In this document: positions 32,001 to 42,830 of the stretch, piece after piece
Layout of the letters: each line of letters begins with the position of its first letter
How positions within the stretch are numbered: position 1 is the first letter of the stretch
Assembly (NCBI GenBank): GCA_946902985.2
Contig: OX336388.2
Span: forward strand, 1,213,502,609 to 1,213,566,608
Length of the DNA stretch: 64,000 bases
Direction: 5' to 3'
Source of the DNA: Meconema thalassinum
Lineage: Eukaryota > Arthropoda > Insecta > Orthoptera > Tettigoniidae
The notes under the pieces: generated by a model
Told to the model about the DNA's origin: nothing
Seen by the model: the letters and a program-made list of their open reading frames with translations, nothing else
Databases searched by the model: none
Program-made: the position numbers and the translations under genes

Positions 32001-34584
32001 TAAGCGTATTCACTATTAAATTTGTTTGTGATTGGCAAATTTTGACTTCAGTTCGATTCATGAATGAAATCAACGAAGGTTAAATAAAAACAGTTTTGAA
32101 ACAATTAATGATTATAAGAATTTTTAAGTGGAACTATGGATGTATAATCGCTAGTTCAGCGCACGTGTTGAAAGTCGCTGATATATAATGCCCTTGAATA
32201 TGAAGGAGGTTCCCACAGGAATTAATGTTAAAGAATTATTTGTGGAAGTTTTTAATGCCATATAGATTAATATATGATGAATTTTGGGCTTAATTATAAT
32301 GCAGTTTGTGCATTATTGTGTTAGCGAAGTATTTTCCGCTGGAGTGTATTGTCATAGTTCGTTGAAAATTAATCAAGTGAATTTACTGTTATAATTAACA
32401 AGAGTTTTGAAAGAATTTGAGATAAGATTTTGAATGAAAATTACCGTCACAAATAATTATTAAAACCTTTATTAAACCAGATTGTGACATAAATATGTAT
32501 AACTAACCTTCATTGGTCGATTATATTAAACACGATTATGAAATTACCAACCGGATGAACCTGTGGTTAATGTATTTCTTAAATTAATAATTTAAACAAT
32601 TTAAATGTTAATATTGTAAATAATTGCTGTAAATATTTTTGAAAATAATGTGGAACGAAAGTGATGTTAAAGGCGTGTTTAAAATATTTTTATTGTCTTT
32701 GACAAATATTATAAACAATTTCTAATTGTTATAAATAATTTATGTGATTTTGTTATAAACATTTAAGAGCTTATTAAACATTTGGATGAGAACTTAACAA
32801 GTTCAGGAATTATCATAATAATCCAGTAGGATGTGAGTAGAGTATTTGAAAGAATTGCGTAAATATATGTTTGAGTTGTCTTGCGGACATTTAAAGCTAG
32901 AGAGAGAGAGCTGTATTCTTACGTAACGTAGCATGTGAGAAGGGAGTCCATTTGACAAGTATGCGACAGGTTGGAGGGTAGCTTGCAGCTGTCCCAACAA
33001 CTGGTTATCAGCGGGTGAGGTCGTCTACTCTGGCCTTGCGACTATAAATACAATTGTCATGTTTATTAAAAGGAAACCAAATGCTCTATATATGTCTCGT
33101 CCTCACTTCCTTTCCAATCCAATTGTGTTATGAATATTACGTTATTTGGAGCTCGTGGGAGCTAATATGTTTTATATCATGTTGTATGATAACTTTGCAA
33201 GTCCTACAGGAGGACGTAGTCAGATTGACATGGGCTACTGATAGCCACGTTGATTTTGTTGTGTTATTAAAATCATACCCTTTATTAGAAATAAAGCTTT
33301 TGTACAGTTCAAAGTTCTCGTCTTCGTTTTGGTTCATTTTTAAATGTCATGGTGGAAGTTATTGTGTGAACAGACTTTAGTGATCCTGTTGTCAACTCAA
33401 ACCCCGAGATGATTTTTAAGAGGTAAGTAACGGTAAGTATGTACCCCCGTCTATTTTGGTGTGTTCCACAATAATTTCCTGTGAACTTCTGTGCTCATAT
33501 CTCGATAGTATCTGTCAGTGCCATTTTCATTGATGTAGCTGTGCCGGTGCGATTGATTGTTGGCAATCCGATTGAGGGGGCGGATATCTGACAGCCTACT
33601 ATCCGGGTAAACGGGGACAGTACACTCGCTGTAATTCATCCTCACTGCTAATTGGTATCAGTGTAGTTATTTCGTTCTCGTGATCCTCCAGAGTACGCGG
33701 ATTGTTTCTGTATACCTTTTGTTTGAGGTTCCTCCACAAGTGAAAATCGTATGGCGCTGAAACTTACGAACACATATACTGTAAGACTTCTTCGTGTGAA
33801 GATAAGCTTCCAATAGGAAAATTTGATGTTTGGTTCTATACTTTACCATGTTCACAGTATACAGGATAGGCAACAGTACTTCACAACAAGTCTTAATTAT
33901 CTCAACTAAGGTATATTGCCAGCTGCTTATGTAATAAATGCCATGAGAGCAACCGGGGCTTCCCGACCCGCTGTTGTAATCGGTACATGCTATAAATCGG
34001 CTGTGACTCATTGCGAACTGTGCACCGCACGGCCTCTGCGAGGTTCCGTTCTATATGGAGGGCCCTCACTGTATAATACAGCTAGTTTAGTAGTTTCGAA
34101 CTAATAGTGTACTGTACTATTTGCACAATGACGTCCTGAGTAATTTAATTTGAGTTTTAAGTCTATTGGGACGCTGTGATTTTATGCTGTGTGCAAATGA
34201 AGCCTCTACCATCTTGATAAGTTTAGTCATTATAATTTAAATAGATTTTTTGATAGTAATTCTATTATTTTATATTTTCAAGAAGGCGGGTGCTCACAAT
34301 GTTGAGTCTGAGAGTCACATGACTAACAGGTTACTAGTTAGGCCTCTTGTACGATACTCCTCATTTGTTGCTAATTCTGAGTTACTGATTTTAATTGAAT
34401 AAACACTTCCCGTTACAACATTGATTGTATGAAGTCAATTGATATTGTAACTATTAGTCGACCAGCACAATATAATTCCAATTCCTAGAATATGCGAAAG
34501 AATATTATTTTATCCTTTTATATACTTTATATATTTATTTGATTATACTCGTATATAGGTTATTTGTCCAGTAATTACTTATTT
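29004..34584. other. 5.6-kb stretch with no recognised feature
   Basis: No copy of any repeat family named here, no domain in any frame and no convincing exon. Frames of 60-145 codons overlap on both strands (for example 30085-30490 +, 30506-30943 -, 33054-33380 +). A region at 33280-33400 has an AATAAA signal (33289) and is followed by GGTAAGTAACGGTAAGTATG. It could be a decayed LTR retrotransposon or an unknown repeat, but I could not pair any LTRs. Confidence 0.3.
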
Positions 34585-35022
34585 TATTTATTTATCGTAT
34601 GGCTTTTAGTGCCAGGAGTGTCCGAGGACAGGTTCGGCTTGCCTGAGTCTGTAGCTACTTCCAGCGGACCCCCTTAGGGTGAGCTACAAGTTCCGTTCAA
34701 TTTCAAGTAGTTCCAACTTTCACTAGCAGATATCAATGATACCTAGTGGTGAACATTGGAACTTTGATAGAGCGTTCCGACGAAATATATCCTAATAATT
34801 TAGCTTCACACAAGTTTAGTCAGTGGAAGGATCTTTTACATGCCATAAATAAATAAATAAATAAATATATATATATGACATGGGACCGCCGGCTTTACTT
34901 CCCCACCGAAGGAAGGCATACTGAACGCTCTTTAAAAAAATCGACTTCGGCCGGGTTTGAACCCGCTATCTTGGGCACAGCAGTTCAGCATGCTACCAAC
35001 TATGCCACCGTAGCCGCTAAAG
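34585..35022 (-). mobile_element. SINE-4 (tail form 1), full length
   Basis: On the minus strand the head GCTACGGTGGCATAGTTGGT and B box GGGTTCAAACCC lie at the right. The body (GGAAGTAAAGCCGGCGGTCC, GGCATGTAAAAGATCC, ACTACTTGAAATTGA) follows. The tail CTCACCCTAAGGGGGTCCGC ends in AGCCATACGATAAATAAATA. A TA/TAAA expansion at 34848-34876 interrupts the middle. Confidence 0.8.
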
Positions 35023-35631
35023 GTAACACTGAAAAATATACACAGTTACTATATACAGTTAAGACTGTGACCTTGGGTCTAGTGCAGGGAAATCCTCTTA
35101 TACGCATGCACTTTATTGCTCATTTCCATTATTGTAACTGTTGACCTTAATCTTTCAAGATGGCGGCCACGTGTAATATTCAATCTGGTAAAGTTATCGT
35201 AAGACCCTTATACTGCCTATTACTGTTTGAATGAAAGCTGTGTTAAGTATTCCCACGTTAAAGCATGAGTTACTGTTTGTAATGTTTGAATACCTGGTCA
35301 TCATCCATAGTGTATAACTTATTGGTGATGAATTTGTATTGTAACTTGTGTCACTAAGTTTAATCATTTTTGGGAAATTATTTCGATAGTGATTCAATGA
35401 TTGTTTAGTTCATACTCGATTAGGTATTAACAATTTGGGAGGCCACTACTTAATGTCCGTGAAGATGGTGGCAGTATAAAACATAGGATTAAGGTGCCCT
35501 CTTCTTTCATTCAATTCAATCCAGACGTTTGAGAAATAATAGTGGCTGACAGGTAGATACAACAGACAGAATAACATCTTCCCGGTGTGGATCTCATAAA
35601 GCGTATTATTATTATCAGTGTTATTATTATT
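35023..35631. other. stretch with nothing recognised
   Basis: Unassigned sequence ending in a short ATT/TTA repeat at about 35605-35630. Confidence 0.4.
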
Positions 35632-35850
35632 CGATTCCCATCTCAACCATCCTGGAAGAGGTTTTCCGTGGTTTCCCACTTCTACTATAGGTAAATGCCG
35701 GGATGGTTCCCAACTTAAGCCCACGGCCGCCTCTTTTCAAATAATCGCTTGAAATACAAATACTCACAACACTAAAGGCACCACAATGACACAAGTACAA
35801 GGGGCTAAATGAACACGATGTCTAAGTCACTCAAACTAAGCAACAACAAC
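35632..35850 (+). mobile_element. SINE-1 3' half
   Basis: It starts at TCGATTCCCATCTCAACCAT, keeps TTCCGTGGTTTCCCACTTCT and the CACGGCCGCCTCTTTTC block, and ends AAATGAACACGATGTC with CAACAACAAC. The head is missing. Confidence 0.75.
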
Positions 35851-36324
35851 AAAAGGTAGCCAAGTGAATGTCTAATGGAAATGTTAATTCTTTTCCCGTT
35901 CAATATTTTATGTTTTTCAGTCGGTCAACACCATTGTACCCAATTGTAATGGATGTCTCCCTAATCTTGAAAATAAATTTACATGAGGTTAATAAATACA
36001 CCTGGATGACCAGTTTCGATCGTCAAGCGATCATCATCAGATCCTTTACACTTAGGCTATTATATCAATGTCTACAAGTATGGGGTATGGCATTTACAAT
36101 ATACTATATACACTTATTTAGTTGCTGTAGTTATAAAACTAGCACAACTTGACAAGATTTGTTTTGAAGCAGCTGCACGAGAACGGGCCACACATCGCTC
36201 AAACAATCAGCTAAGATCACAATCCACTGTAACTTGGAAAATGCATAACAATCACAGATATCACACTAAAAAGGCGAACACCACTTACAATATATTTACA
36301 AATATAAAAAAAATCACATAGGTA

Positions 36325-36842
36325 TAACTAACAAAGGTTGGTTGGTTCCTCAGTTTTAGGGGCTGCGACAACGCGGTCATGTAGCCCCGTGTACTTTGGG
36401 TGTGTGTAGATTCTGTCTGATAACCGGTGTTAATTGTGATGACTGTATTAGTATGTGTTTCTGTTTGATAATTCAAGTAAGGAAAGCAGACTTTGAATTT
36501 TTCAAGTAGTTCATACTTTTGCCACCAAACGCCAACTTCAACACCTACTAGTTCAGAACTTGGCTACTAGACGCCACCGCAGTCGGCTCCTGAGCGTAGG
36601 AACCTGAGCGTTGTTTACATTTTAACCTAATTTAGCATCAAACAGGTGTAATTAGTGGAAGGTTCTTTAACGTGCCATAAATCTATGACATGGGACCGCC
36701 GGATTTACTTACCCTCCGAAGGAAGGCATACTGAGGGATTTTAACGCACTTAACAAATCCGACGACTTCAGCCGGGTTTGAGCCCACGATCTTGGGCATA
36801 GAAGCTCAGCATGCTACCAATTACGCCACCACAGCCGCCTAA
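36325..36842 (-). mobile_element. SINE-4 composite (with SINE-1 tail)
   Basis: On the minus strand a tRNA-like head (GTGGCGTAATTGGTAGCATG, GGGCTCAAACCC) precedes the SINE-4 body. After AACTACTTGAAAAATTC it passes into a SINE-1 tail carrying CACAATTAACACCGGTTATC, CCCAAAGTACACGGGGCTAC and CCTAAAACTGAGGAACC, then an AACC tail. The same junction occurs at 40683 and 56541. It lies inside the TIR element at 35911. Confidence 0.82.
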
Positions 36843-36892
36843 CTAACAAATGTTGCGATAGTTAAATTACTACTGCTGTTAATGAGAGATTA

Positions 36893-37085
36893 AATGAATG
36901 AAGATGAATGAAACTGGGCAAGGATGTGGAAGGAAGCGGTCGTAGCCTGTCAAAAGGTACTGTCCCGGCACTTGCCTGGAATTGAAAATGGGAAACCACG
37001 GAAAACCATGTCAAGGACGGCCAACGGTGGGGCTTGAACCCACGTCTACTGAGTCCGCAGAGTGTTTGGCCTCATGACCTAGCGC
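36893..37085 (-). mobile_element. SINE-6 copy
   Basis: The minus strand reads CTCTGCGGACTCAGTAGACG and GTGGGTTCAAGCCCCACCGT, then GGTTTTCCGTGGTTTCCCAT and GGAAGCGG-type sequence to ATCTTCATTC. The same order is seen in the well-bounded copy at 53812. Confidence 0.78.
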
Positions 37086-37249
37086 TGTGCGTTAGTGAGC
37101 GTAGTTACCACTGTCGGTCCTTAATTAATGAAGAAGTGTATTAAAATGTGTCTCTTGTCGTTGAATTATTATTTTTTATTATTAATCATATATATTATTT
37201 CAGTAGTATAGATCCCTCCTGCGGCGCTAACAAGCGACCGATCGTGAAA

Positions 37250-37800
37250 AATGAGCATTCAAATGAAAGAGAACATACATTACCAGTGACGTGTTGCACT
37301 CTAATTTCATACATATCTATAATTTCTTAAAAAGTGATTTCTTAAAAACTGTACGAAGAGTGCGATTTGCAAATACTGTTGCTCCAGGAAGATACGCTCC
37401 ATAATTGCCGTCCACTTCACATTTTGGCCGCTGTGACGCCTGTTTCGTGTCATTTTAACATTCTGAGGTCTTTCCTTTATCATTTTGCATGGATTTCAGA
37501 AACAGTAATTTATAGGAATGAGTAGCCTACTCAAATCGAATAATTTCATAAATATCGAATAACCGGTGAGTGTTACGGCTAAGCTGTCATTCAATGGACT
37601 CAGCACACAAATGACATTAGCAGTGACGAATTGCATTCTAATTTCATAAATATCAATTTTTGTAAGAAGTGTGCTATTTGCAAATACTGTTGCTGTCAGA
37701 AAATACGCGACATCATTGCTGTTCAGTTCGCATTTTGACCGTAGGGACGCCTGAAACGTAAATAGTGTTCTATAATCATTTGGTTCAAATAAAAACATAA
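37250..37800. repeat. diverged direct duplication, ~337-bp offset
   Basis: The block from ATTACCAGTGACGTGTTGCA (37279) through TTTGCAAATACTGTTGCT to TGTGACGCCTG is repeated from ATTAGCAGTGACGAATTGCA (37617) through TTTGCAAATACTGTTGCT to GGGACGCCTG. It lies inside the TIR element. Confidence 0.75.
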
Positions 37801-37953
37801 CAACCTTTCACCTTAAGTCTCTTATTATAAACCTATTGGGGAAAGTGTGGTTTATGAGCATGCGAGATTTCTCGCACGGGTCCGCCAGTCTCATGTTATT
37901 TCTTCAAGATTAGAGAAACACCCATTACAATTGTGTTGACCGACTGAAAAACA

Positions 37954-38454
37954 TTACATTTCAATTACTAAGAACGTGGCTTCATCACGAAATTAGTTTC
38001 CCGTTATTAATGATGACTGTAAAATGGCTAACCCTCGCCAACCCACACGTGGCTCTTACACTGTGCTCTGTAAAGCCGAAAGACACACAATTCCAGCACC
38101 CTACGGGCGAGACGCATGCAAAATGCCTAATCATTTGTTATCTATTAATCTTCAGCGAACGTTTTACTTGAAGGGTTAGGGATGTGAGCCACGTGGCCAG
38201 GAGGAGAATCTTGTGTGAAAGGGGTGGTTATATGAGCGCACACAAGTATAAAAGTACATTAGCGTGCACTGAAAGATTCCATTGTGATCTATACAATAGC
38301 GCGTACATAAAGTCGCCTCAGTTATGACGTTGTATAATAGGGAGTTGGTACCACTGATATTGTGGGATTTATTCAATGGTGAATGGCAGGTGGATTAGTC
38401 GAGAAGGAAACAGGTGCAAAGAAAATTAAGCATAGCCAATGTTGGAAGGCAATA
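37954..38454. other. stretch with nothing recognised
   Basis: No repeat partner or coding motif. Confidence 0.4.
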
Positions 38455-38760
38455 TCGTTGTTGTTTGTGTCTTCAGTCTTTCGACTGGTTTGCTTTCCTG
38501 TCCTGAGCTAATCATTTAATCTCTACACAGCTACCACACCATAAATCCGAGACAATCTGTTTAACATATTCTAACCTTGGTCTACCCCTACAGTTCTTAT
38601 CCTCGACCCTTCCTTCTATAACTAAGTTTGCTATTCCTGGCTGTCTTAATGCGTGTCCTACTAACATATCTCTTCTCTTCATTAGCAGTCGCCAGAAACA
38701 TCTCTCCTCTCCCACTCGTCTTCATAACTCTTCATCGTATCGTACTGGTTGTAAAATCTC
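38455..38760 (-). pseudogene. LINE reverse-transcriptase C-terminal remnant
   Basis: On the minus strand it reads EERCFWRLLMKRRDMLVGHA, LRQPGIANLVIEGRVEDKNC and RGRPRLEYVKQIVSDL. This is the GH-LR / EGR / RGRPR-YV-QI C-terminal pattern of non-LTR retrotransposon ORF2 proteins. A stop precedes it (YDEEL-stop) and the upstream RT is absent. The copy split by a SINE at 53596-54425 belongs to the same family. Confidence 0.85.
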
Positions 38761-38875
38761 GATTATACGTACTTGATGGAAACGAGGGTCATTCGGTTCA
38801 TCCGGATAATCCCGAAACAATCTATATCCACGACAGAAGTTCTAAAATCATTGCTTCGTACACTATAAGTGTTTT

Positions 38876-39205
38876 GTAGGGGTGTAGCGCCTAGCATTCT
38901 AGGCTGTCACCCCGAGATCAATTCCCGACTCTCGAACGGGGTATACTCAGCCTCGTGAAGCAAAGCTGAGAAGAGGTAGGTTCGATTCCCATCTCAGCCA
39001 TCCTGGAAATAGTTTCCTTGGTTTCCCCACTTCTACTCCAGGCAAATGCAGAGACGGTGCCTAACGTAATGCCACGGCCGCCTCCTTCACAAATCCTCAC
39101 TTGAATTACAAATACACGTACTACTAGATACATCGCAATAAAGCAGGTTATCATATTAATATGTACATATCAAAGTACACGGGGCTAAATGAACACGATG
39201 TCAGA
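38876..39205 (+). mobile_element. SINE-1 copy
   Basis: A worn head (TAGCGCCTAGCATTCTAGGC), then ACTCAGCCTCGTGAAGCAAA, GGTTCGATTCCCATCTCAGC, TTCTACTCCAGGCAAATGC and a tail with ACACGGGGCTAAATGAACAC. Confidence 0.78.
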
Positions 39206-39211
39206 AGCATG

Positions 39212-39604
39212 TAGATCGCCACGTGCTGTACTGGTTAGCATTCTTATCTGGCACCCCTGTGGTCTAGCTTCGATTTGCAGCTCTTCGAAGATATATAATT
39301 CTGAGTTAAAGGCCGAAACGGTGTACTAGAAAAATAAAATGCACACTCAACTCCGTGAGGTAAAACTGAGCTGAGGTCAGTTCGTTTCCCACCTCATCCA
39401 TTATAAAAATGGGTTTACGTGGTTTCATCACTTCTACTCCAGGCAAATACTGGGATGATTCCTAACATAAGGCCACGGTCATCTCCTACCCAATCCTATC
39501 CCCAATTTACAAATACACAAAATAGTACAGCCATCACAATAGCACAGGTGATCATAGAAATTTTATACAAACGCACAAATATACGGGGCTATATGAAAAG
39601 ATTA
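39212..39604 (+). mobile_element. SINE-1 copy, diverged
   Basis: It follows the previous copy directly. The head ATCGCCACGTGCTGTACTGG...TTAGCATTC, a short insertion after GTGTACTAG, AACTCCGTGAGGTAAAACTG, CTTCTACTCCAGGCAAATAC and the tail TACGGGGCTATATGAAAAG are in SINE-1 order. Confidence 0.72.
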
Positions 39605-39704
39605 TTTAGGAATGAGAAAAGAAGACCATCACGAATTGTTGTAAAGATTAACACATACATTGCTACCACGACCACTCGCAACTAATGCATATTCTCAACC
39701 GAGC

Positions 39705-40098
39705 CTTAATAGATGATGTTGATTGATGTAGCAGCTTTGCGACATCATGGCCATGTAGCCCCGTGTACTTGGGTTTATGTGGAATTTTATAATAACCTGC
39801 GTTATTGTTATGGCTGTATTAGTTTGTAGGTGAGGGTTTGGGATGGAGGCGGCCGTGGCCTTAAGTTAGGAGCCATCCCGGCATTTGCCTGGAGTAGAAG
39901 TGGGAAACCATGGAAAACCACTTCCAAGATGGCTGAGATGGGAATCGAACCCTTCTGTTCTCAGTTCTGCCTCACGAGGTTGGGGTGAGTAGACGCCGTT
40001 CTAGCCCTCAGACTAGAAGTAAAATTATTTGGCAGAGCTGGAAATCGACCCTGGACCTCCGGATTGACAGCCGAGAATGTTTGCCGCTATGAGCCATA
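39705..40098 (-). mobile_element. SINE-1, full length
   Basis: The minus-strand head is at the right (GCGGCAAACATTCTCGGCTG), with both B-box-like motifs (GTCGATTTCC and GGTTCGATTCCC). The tail at the left runs through ACACGGGGCTACATGGCCAT. Confidence 0.82.
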
Positions 40099-40317
40099 AT
40101 AATAGGTTAGTTGTCATAGTTGAACACGTGTTCTACTTTTCACTTTTAATATACAAGGTACACTTTATATGATTTTTAATAAGAGTCGACTTTGGCAGAA
40201 TCAAATGTGATAGAACTATCAATTTAGCGGCTTTGTCACTGGATCCAATGACTTTCAATTCCTTTGACATACAAGAACGTAATAAATTGTCGTCTGCTTC
40301 GTTGCGTATTGGCTATA

Positions 40318-40650
40318 TAGCATTCCCGGCTCTGCCAAGAAATTTAATTCTAGTCTGAGGGCTGGAACAGGGTACACTTAGCCTCGTGAGGCAGAACTGA
40401 GAAGAGGTGGGTTCAATTCCTACCTCAGTCACCTTAGAAGTGGCTTTCCGTGATTTCCCACTTCTACTCCAGGCAAATGTCGGGATGGTTCCTAAACTAA
40501 GGCTACGGTCGCCTCTATCCCAATCCTCATCTGTTTTACAAATACCATCACAATAACGCAGATTATCAGACTAATTCCACACACAAACCCAAGTCCTTGG
40601 GGTTACATCACCACGTTGTCGCACAGCCCTTAACAACAACATAATAAATT
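40318..40650 (+). mobile_element. SINE-1, head truncated
   Basis: It starts in the head (ATAGCATTCCCGGCTCTGCC) and continues TCTGAGGGCTGGAACAGGGT, CCTCGTGAGGCAGAACTGAG, the second B-box-like motif GGTTCAATTCC, and a tail ending CGTTGTCGCACAGCCC and CAACAACA. Confidence 0.82.
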
Positions 40651-40682
40651 GTCAATTCATGACGTAGGCCTACTTATTTTTT

Positions 40683-41140
40683 AAGAGCGTTAAAAATCCC
40701 TCAGTATGCCTTCCTTCGGAGGGGAAGTAAAGCCGGCAGGCCAATGTCATAGATGTATAGCATGTAAAAAGCTTGCACGGTGGGTGAGTGGATAGCGTGT
40801 CGGTCTACTAACCCCCAAGATTGCAGGTTCGCTCCTGGCCGTTGTAAGTGAATTTTGAAAGGCGGCAAAAATACGACTCGCATGTCATACGATGTTGGCA
40901 TGTCAAAGAACCCATTTGAATTCAGTAGGCCGTGTTCATAATGGCAAAATTAATCTCGGGAGTTTCCACCAACACAAAGTTCCTCATTTCTCTACTAGAA
41001 AGCGCTATAGTGTTCAAGGAGCTTAGATATCTAACCTCCTTGACTTTCATAGTGATTCGAAGAACAACGAAATTCGACATGCAAGCTACCCTCTGGGTGT
41101 CAAATTACAAAGCTTGCACCCAGCACCCGAGGCCATACGA

Positions 41141-41177
<37 letters not shown>

Positions 41178-41520
41178 GCATGTAAAAGAACCTTACACTA
41201 CCGGTAACTACAATTTTGTAAAGCTAAATTTGTAGGTTCGATTTTTATTAATGCTTTATTAAGTTCCAACGTTCGCCGCCAGGTGCCAGTTGTGGTGGCA
41301 TCTAGTGGCCAAGTTCATGGCTAGGTGTCGTTGACGGTAGCATTTGGTAGAAAAAGTAGGAACTACTTGAAATTGATCGTCTGCAGTTCTTACCTGAATT
41401 ACAGTTAACACACACAGCCATCACAATTAACACCGGTTATCAGAGAAATTCTACACACACCCAAAGTACATGTGGCTACATGACCACGTTGTCGCTGCTC
41501 CTTAACTGAGGAAACAACCA
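40683..41520 (+). mobile_element. SINE-4 composite, split by SINE-3
   Basis: A head-less SINE-4 body (CTTCCTTCGGAGGGGAAGTA) is broken at 40769 by SINE-3 and resumes at 41178. After AACTACTTGAAATTGATCGT it continues as TACCTGAATTACAG and the SINE-1 tail with the diagnostic ATTAACACCGGTTATCAG, ending CCTTAACTGAGGAAACAACC. Confidence 0.82.
40770..41177 (+). mobile_element. SINE-3 with 10-bp target-site duplication
   Basis: The tRNA-like head CACGGTGGGTGAGTGGATAG, then GTCGGTCTACTAAC and GCAGGTTCGCTCCTGG, precedes a ~300-bp body and an (ATT)n tail. GCATGTAAAA flanks it at 40760-40769 and 41178-41187. A second copy at 58353 is similar over its whole length. Confidence 0.93.
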
Positions 41521-42055
41521 TGACGTGTTTAGAAAAGATTGAAACTCTATTATTTGATACGGTGATAAGCACATTCCTTTAATGATTAAGAAATCCAGCG
41601 ACTTTTGAAATTTAAGTTAGTAATGTTGTTTCAAGAGTTTGCATTAAGTCGGCTAGACGCCACGTTTATATATACTTTTAGAAAATAGAAGCTTTCTAGC
41701 ATGGTAAAAACTAGTTGTATTTATATTTCTACCTCCTCCCTCGCCCTAATTATCATCTGCCACGTGCCCCCTAAGTGAAATAATCTAGCGACGATACTGG
41801 GTATAGTTCCTGTTCTGAATATGGGAGTTTTGGATTAGGGAGAAATGGATATTAAAAACTTAATATTAGTCTAAGCTCACATCAAGGTGCATATTGCATG
41901 GGACTAAAATTCCCAAATGTGGTATTTGAAGAACTGTTCGACGACTTCAAGCCAGGTACTTTTACGTTTGTGAGAGATCTCAGCATGAGTACACCCGTTG
42001 AATGTTGGTTAAATAAGAAATGCATAATGTATTAGAAGAACATTGAATTATTATT
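41521..42055. other. stretch with nothing recognised
   Basis: AT-rich sequence upstream of the probable Dok7 promoter. No repeat partner or coding motif was seen. Confidence 0.4.
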
Positions 42056-42416
42056 AAATAAACTTGTCATCAATCAACTGTCAATCGCTTCCTGGACCCG
42101 GGAATTGCCTGCTGGCCGTCGTATTAATACTGTCTCTCGATAGATGGCTCTGCCAGCGAAGGAGCTGCTTGACGAAAGATGGCAGCACTGTTGCGTTGGG
42201 CGCTGCTTCAAGCGCCTCAGTAGTTTGTGTGCTGTGCGCGGGTAACCACGTTGCTTGCTGTTGTGTGGGCTTGTATATATTCACGTAAACCGCCAAGTTG
42301 GAAAAAAGTTTTGTCCCGGCTATTGTGTTAATTTTATGCCAAGTGTTTTAATAAAGGCAATTAATTGCTAAATGTAATGTTTTAAATAGTGCTATTTTAA
42401 AAAGGAATCATTAACG
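42056..42416 (+). promoter_or_regulatory. probable promoter and 5' UTR of Dok7-like gene
   Basis: A locally GC-richer stretch, free of the repeats that fill the surroundings, runs up to the start codon. It holds paired GATGGC motifs (AGATGGCTCTGCCAGCG, AGATGGCAGCACTG) and an arthropod initiator-like TCAGT at 42217-42221. The sequence from about 42300 is AT-rich, like a leader. An in-frame TAG at 42387-42389, 30 bases before the ATG, rules out extension of the coding frame upstream. The exact start of transcription and any 5' UTR intron cannot be read from sequence alone. Confidence 0.4.
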
Positions 42417-42473
42417 ATGGTGGATAGTAACACAATTATCGAAGGAACTGTAAAATTTCGTGATGGCAAGAAG
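42417..42473 (+). CDS. Dok7: Dok-7-like adaptor, coding exon 1 (partial gene)
   Basis: The first coding exon, 19 codons: ATG in a fair context (TTAACGATGG), reading MVDSNTIIEGTVKFRDGKK, then the donor AAG|GTACAT in phase 0. Joined to the exon at 42831 it gives EGTVKFRDGKKWKSRWCVMR, strand beta1 to beta2 of a PH domain. This closely matches the start of vertebrate DOK7 (EGQVKLRDGKKWKSRW). Dok-7 is a membrane-proximal PH-PTB adaptor. In vertebrates it binds and activates the muscle kinase MuSK, and the role in arthropods is less clear. The rest of the PH domain, the PTB domain and the tail must lie beyond 64000. A processed pseudogene is excluded by the intron. A different Dok-family member is possible but fits less well. 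Confidence 0.82.
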
Positions 42474-42830
42474 GTACATAATTATCATTTACACATTCAT
42501 TATTCCTAGTTTACATTCCCACAATATATTACCTTAACTTTATAGTGGCCAGTATCTTTTACTTCAATTTTCTGAAGTAACTTATTTCATTAAAAAAAAT
42601 TGAATGCAATACAGCGCCGTAAATGAATTATTTTATTTTTGAAATAAAGATCATGCGAATAATACGAAAGTTATTTAGTTTTTATTTTATTTTAAATTGA
42701 TGAATAGAAGAACTTCGTAAAGTTTTAACATTAAGAACGTATTTCAATAAATCTGAATATTCTAATGGAGACACTTTTAACTTCTTTATTAAAATTGCTG
42801 TATTTTATGAAATTTCGTTCTTTCTTCTAG
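42474..42830 (+). other. Dok7-like intron 1
   Basis: A 357-bp AT-rich intron bounded by AAG|GTACAT and TTCGTTCTTTCTTCTAG|TGG, phase 0. The pyrimidine tract before the acceptor is good. It holds no repeat of the families seen elsewhere. Confidence 0.78.

Larger units (their letters stand above)
35911..37953. mobile_element. 2.04-kb element with 21-bp perfect TIRs
   Basis: TGTTTTTCAGTCGGTCAACA at 35911 (and one base more) is the exact complement of the end at 37933-37953. The similarity extends inward about 60 bp (AATTGTAATGG, CTAATCTTGAA). TTA flanks both ends (35908-35910, 37954-37956). Just inside the left end, GATCGTCAAGCGATCATCAT resembles the tail of Penelope-like elements read on the minus strand. 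No transposase is seen. Two SINEs sit inside. A DNA transposon and paired retroelement ends are both possible. Confidence 0.5.

Noticed and set aside
40932..41207. MFIMAKLISGVS... frame seen at 40932 and 58517 as a conserved small protein
   Set aside because: It lies within SINE-3 and runs into its (ATT)n tail. Conservation follows from SINE copying.
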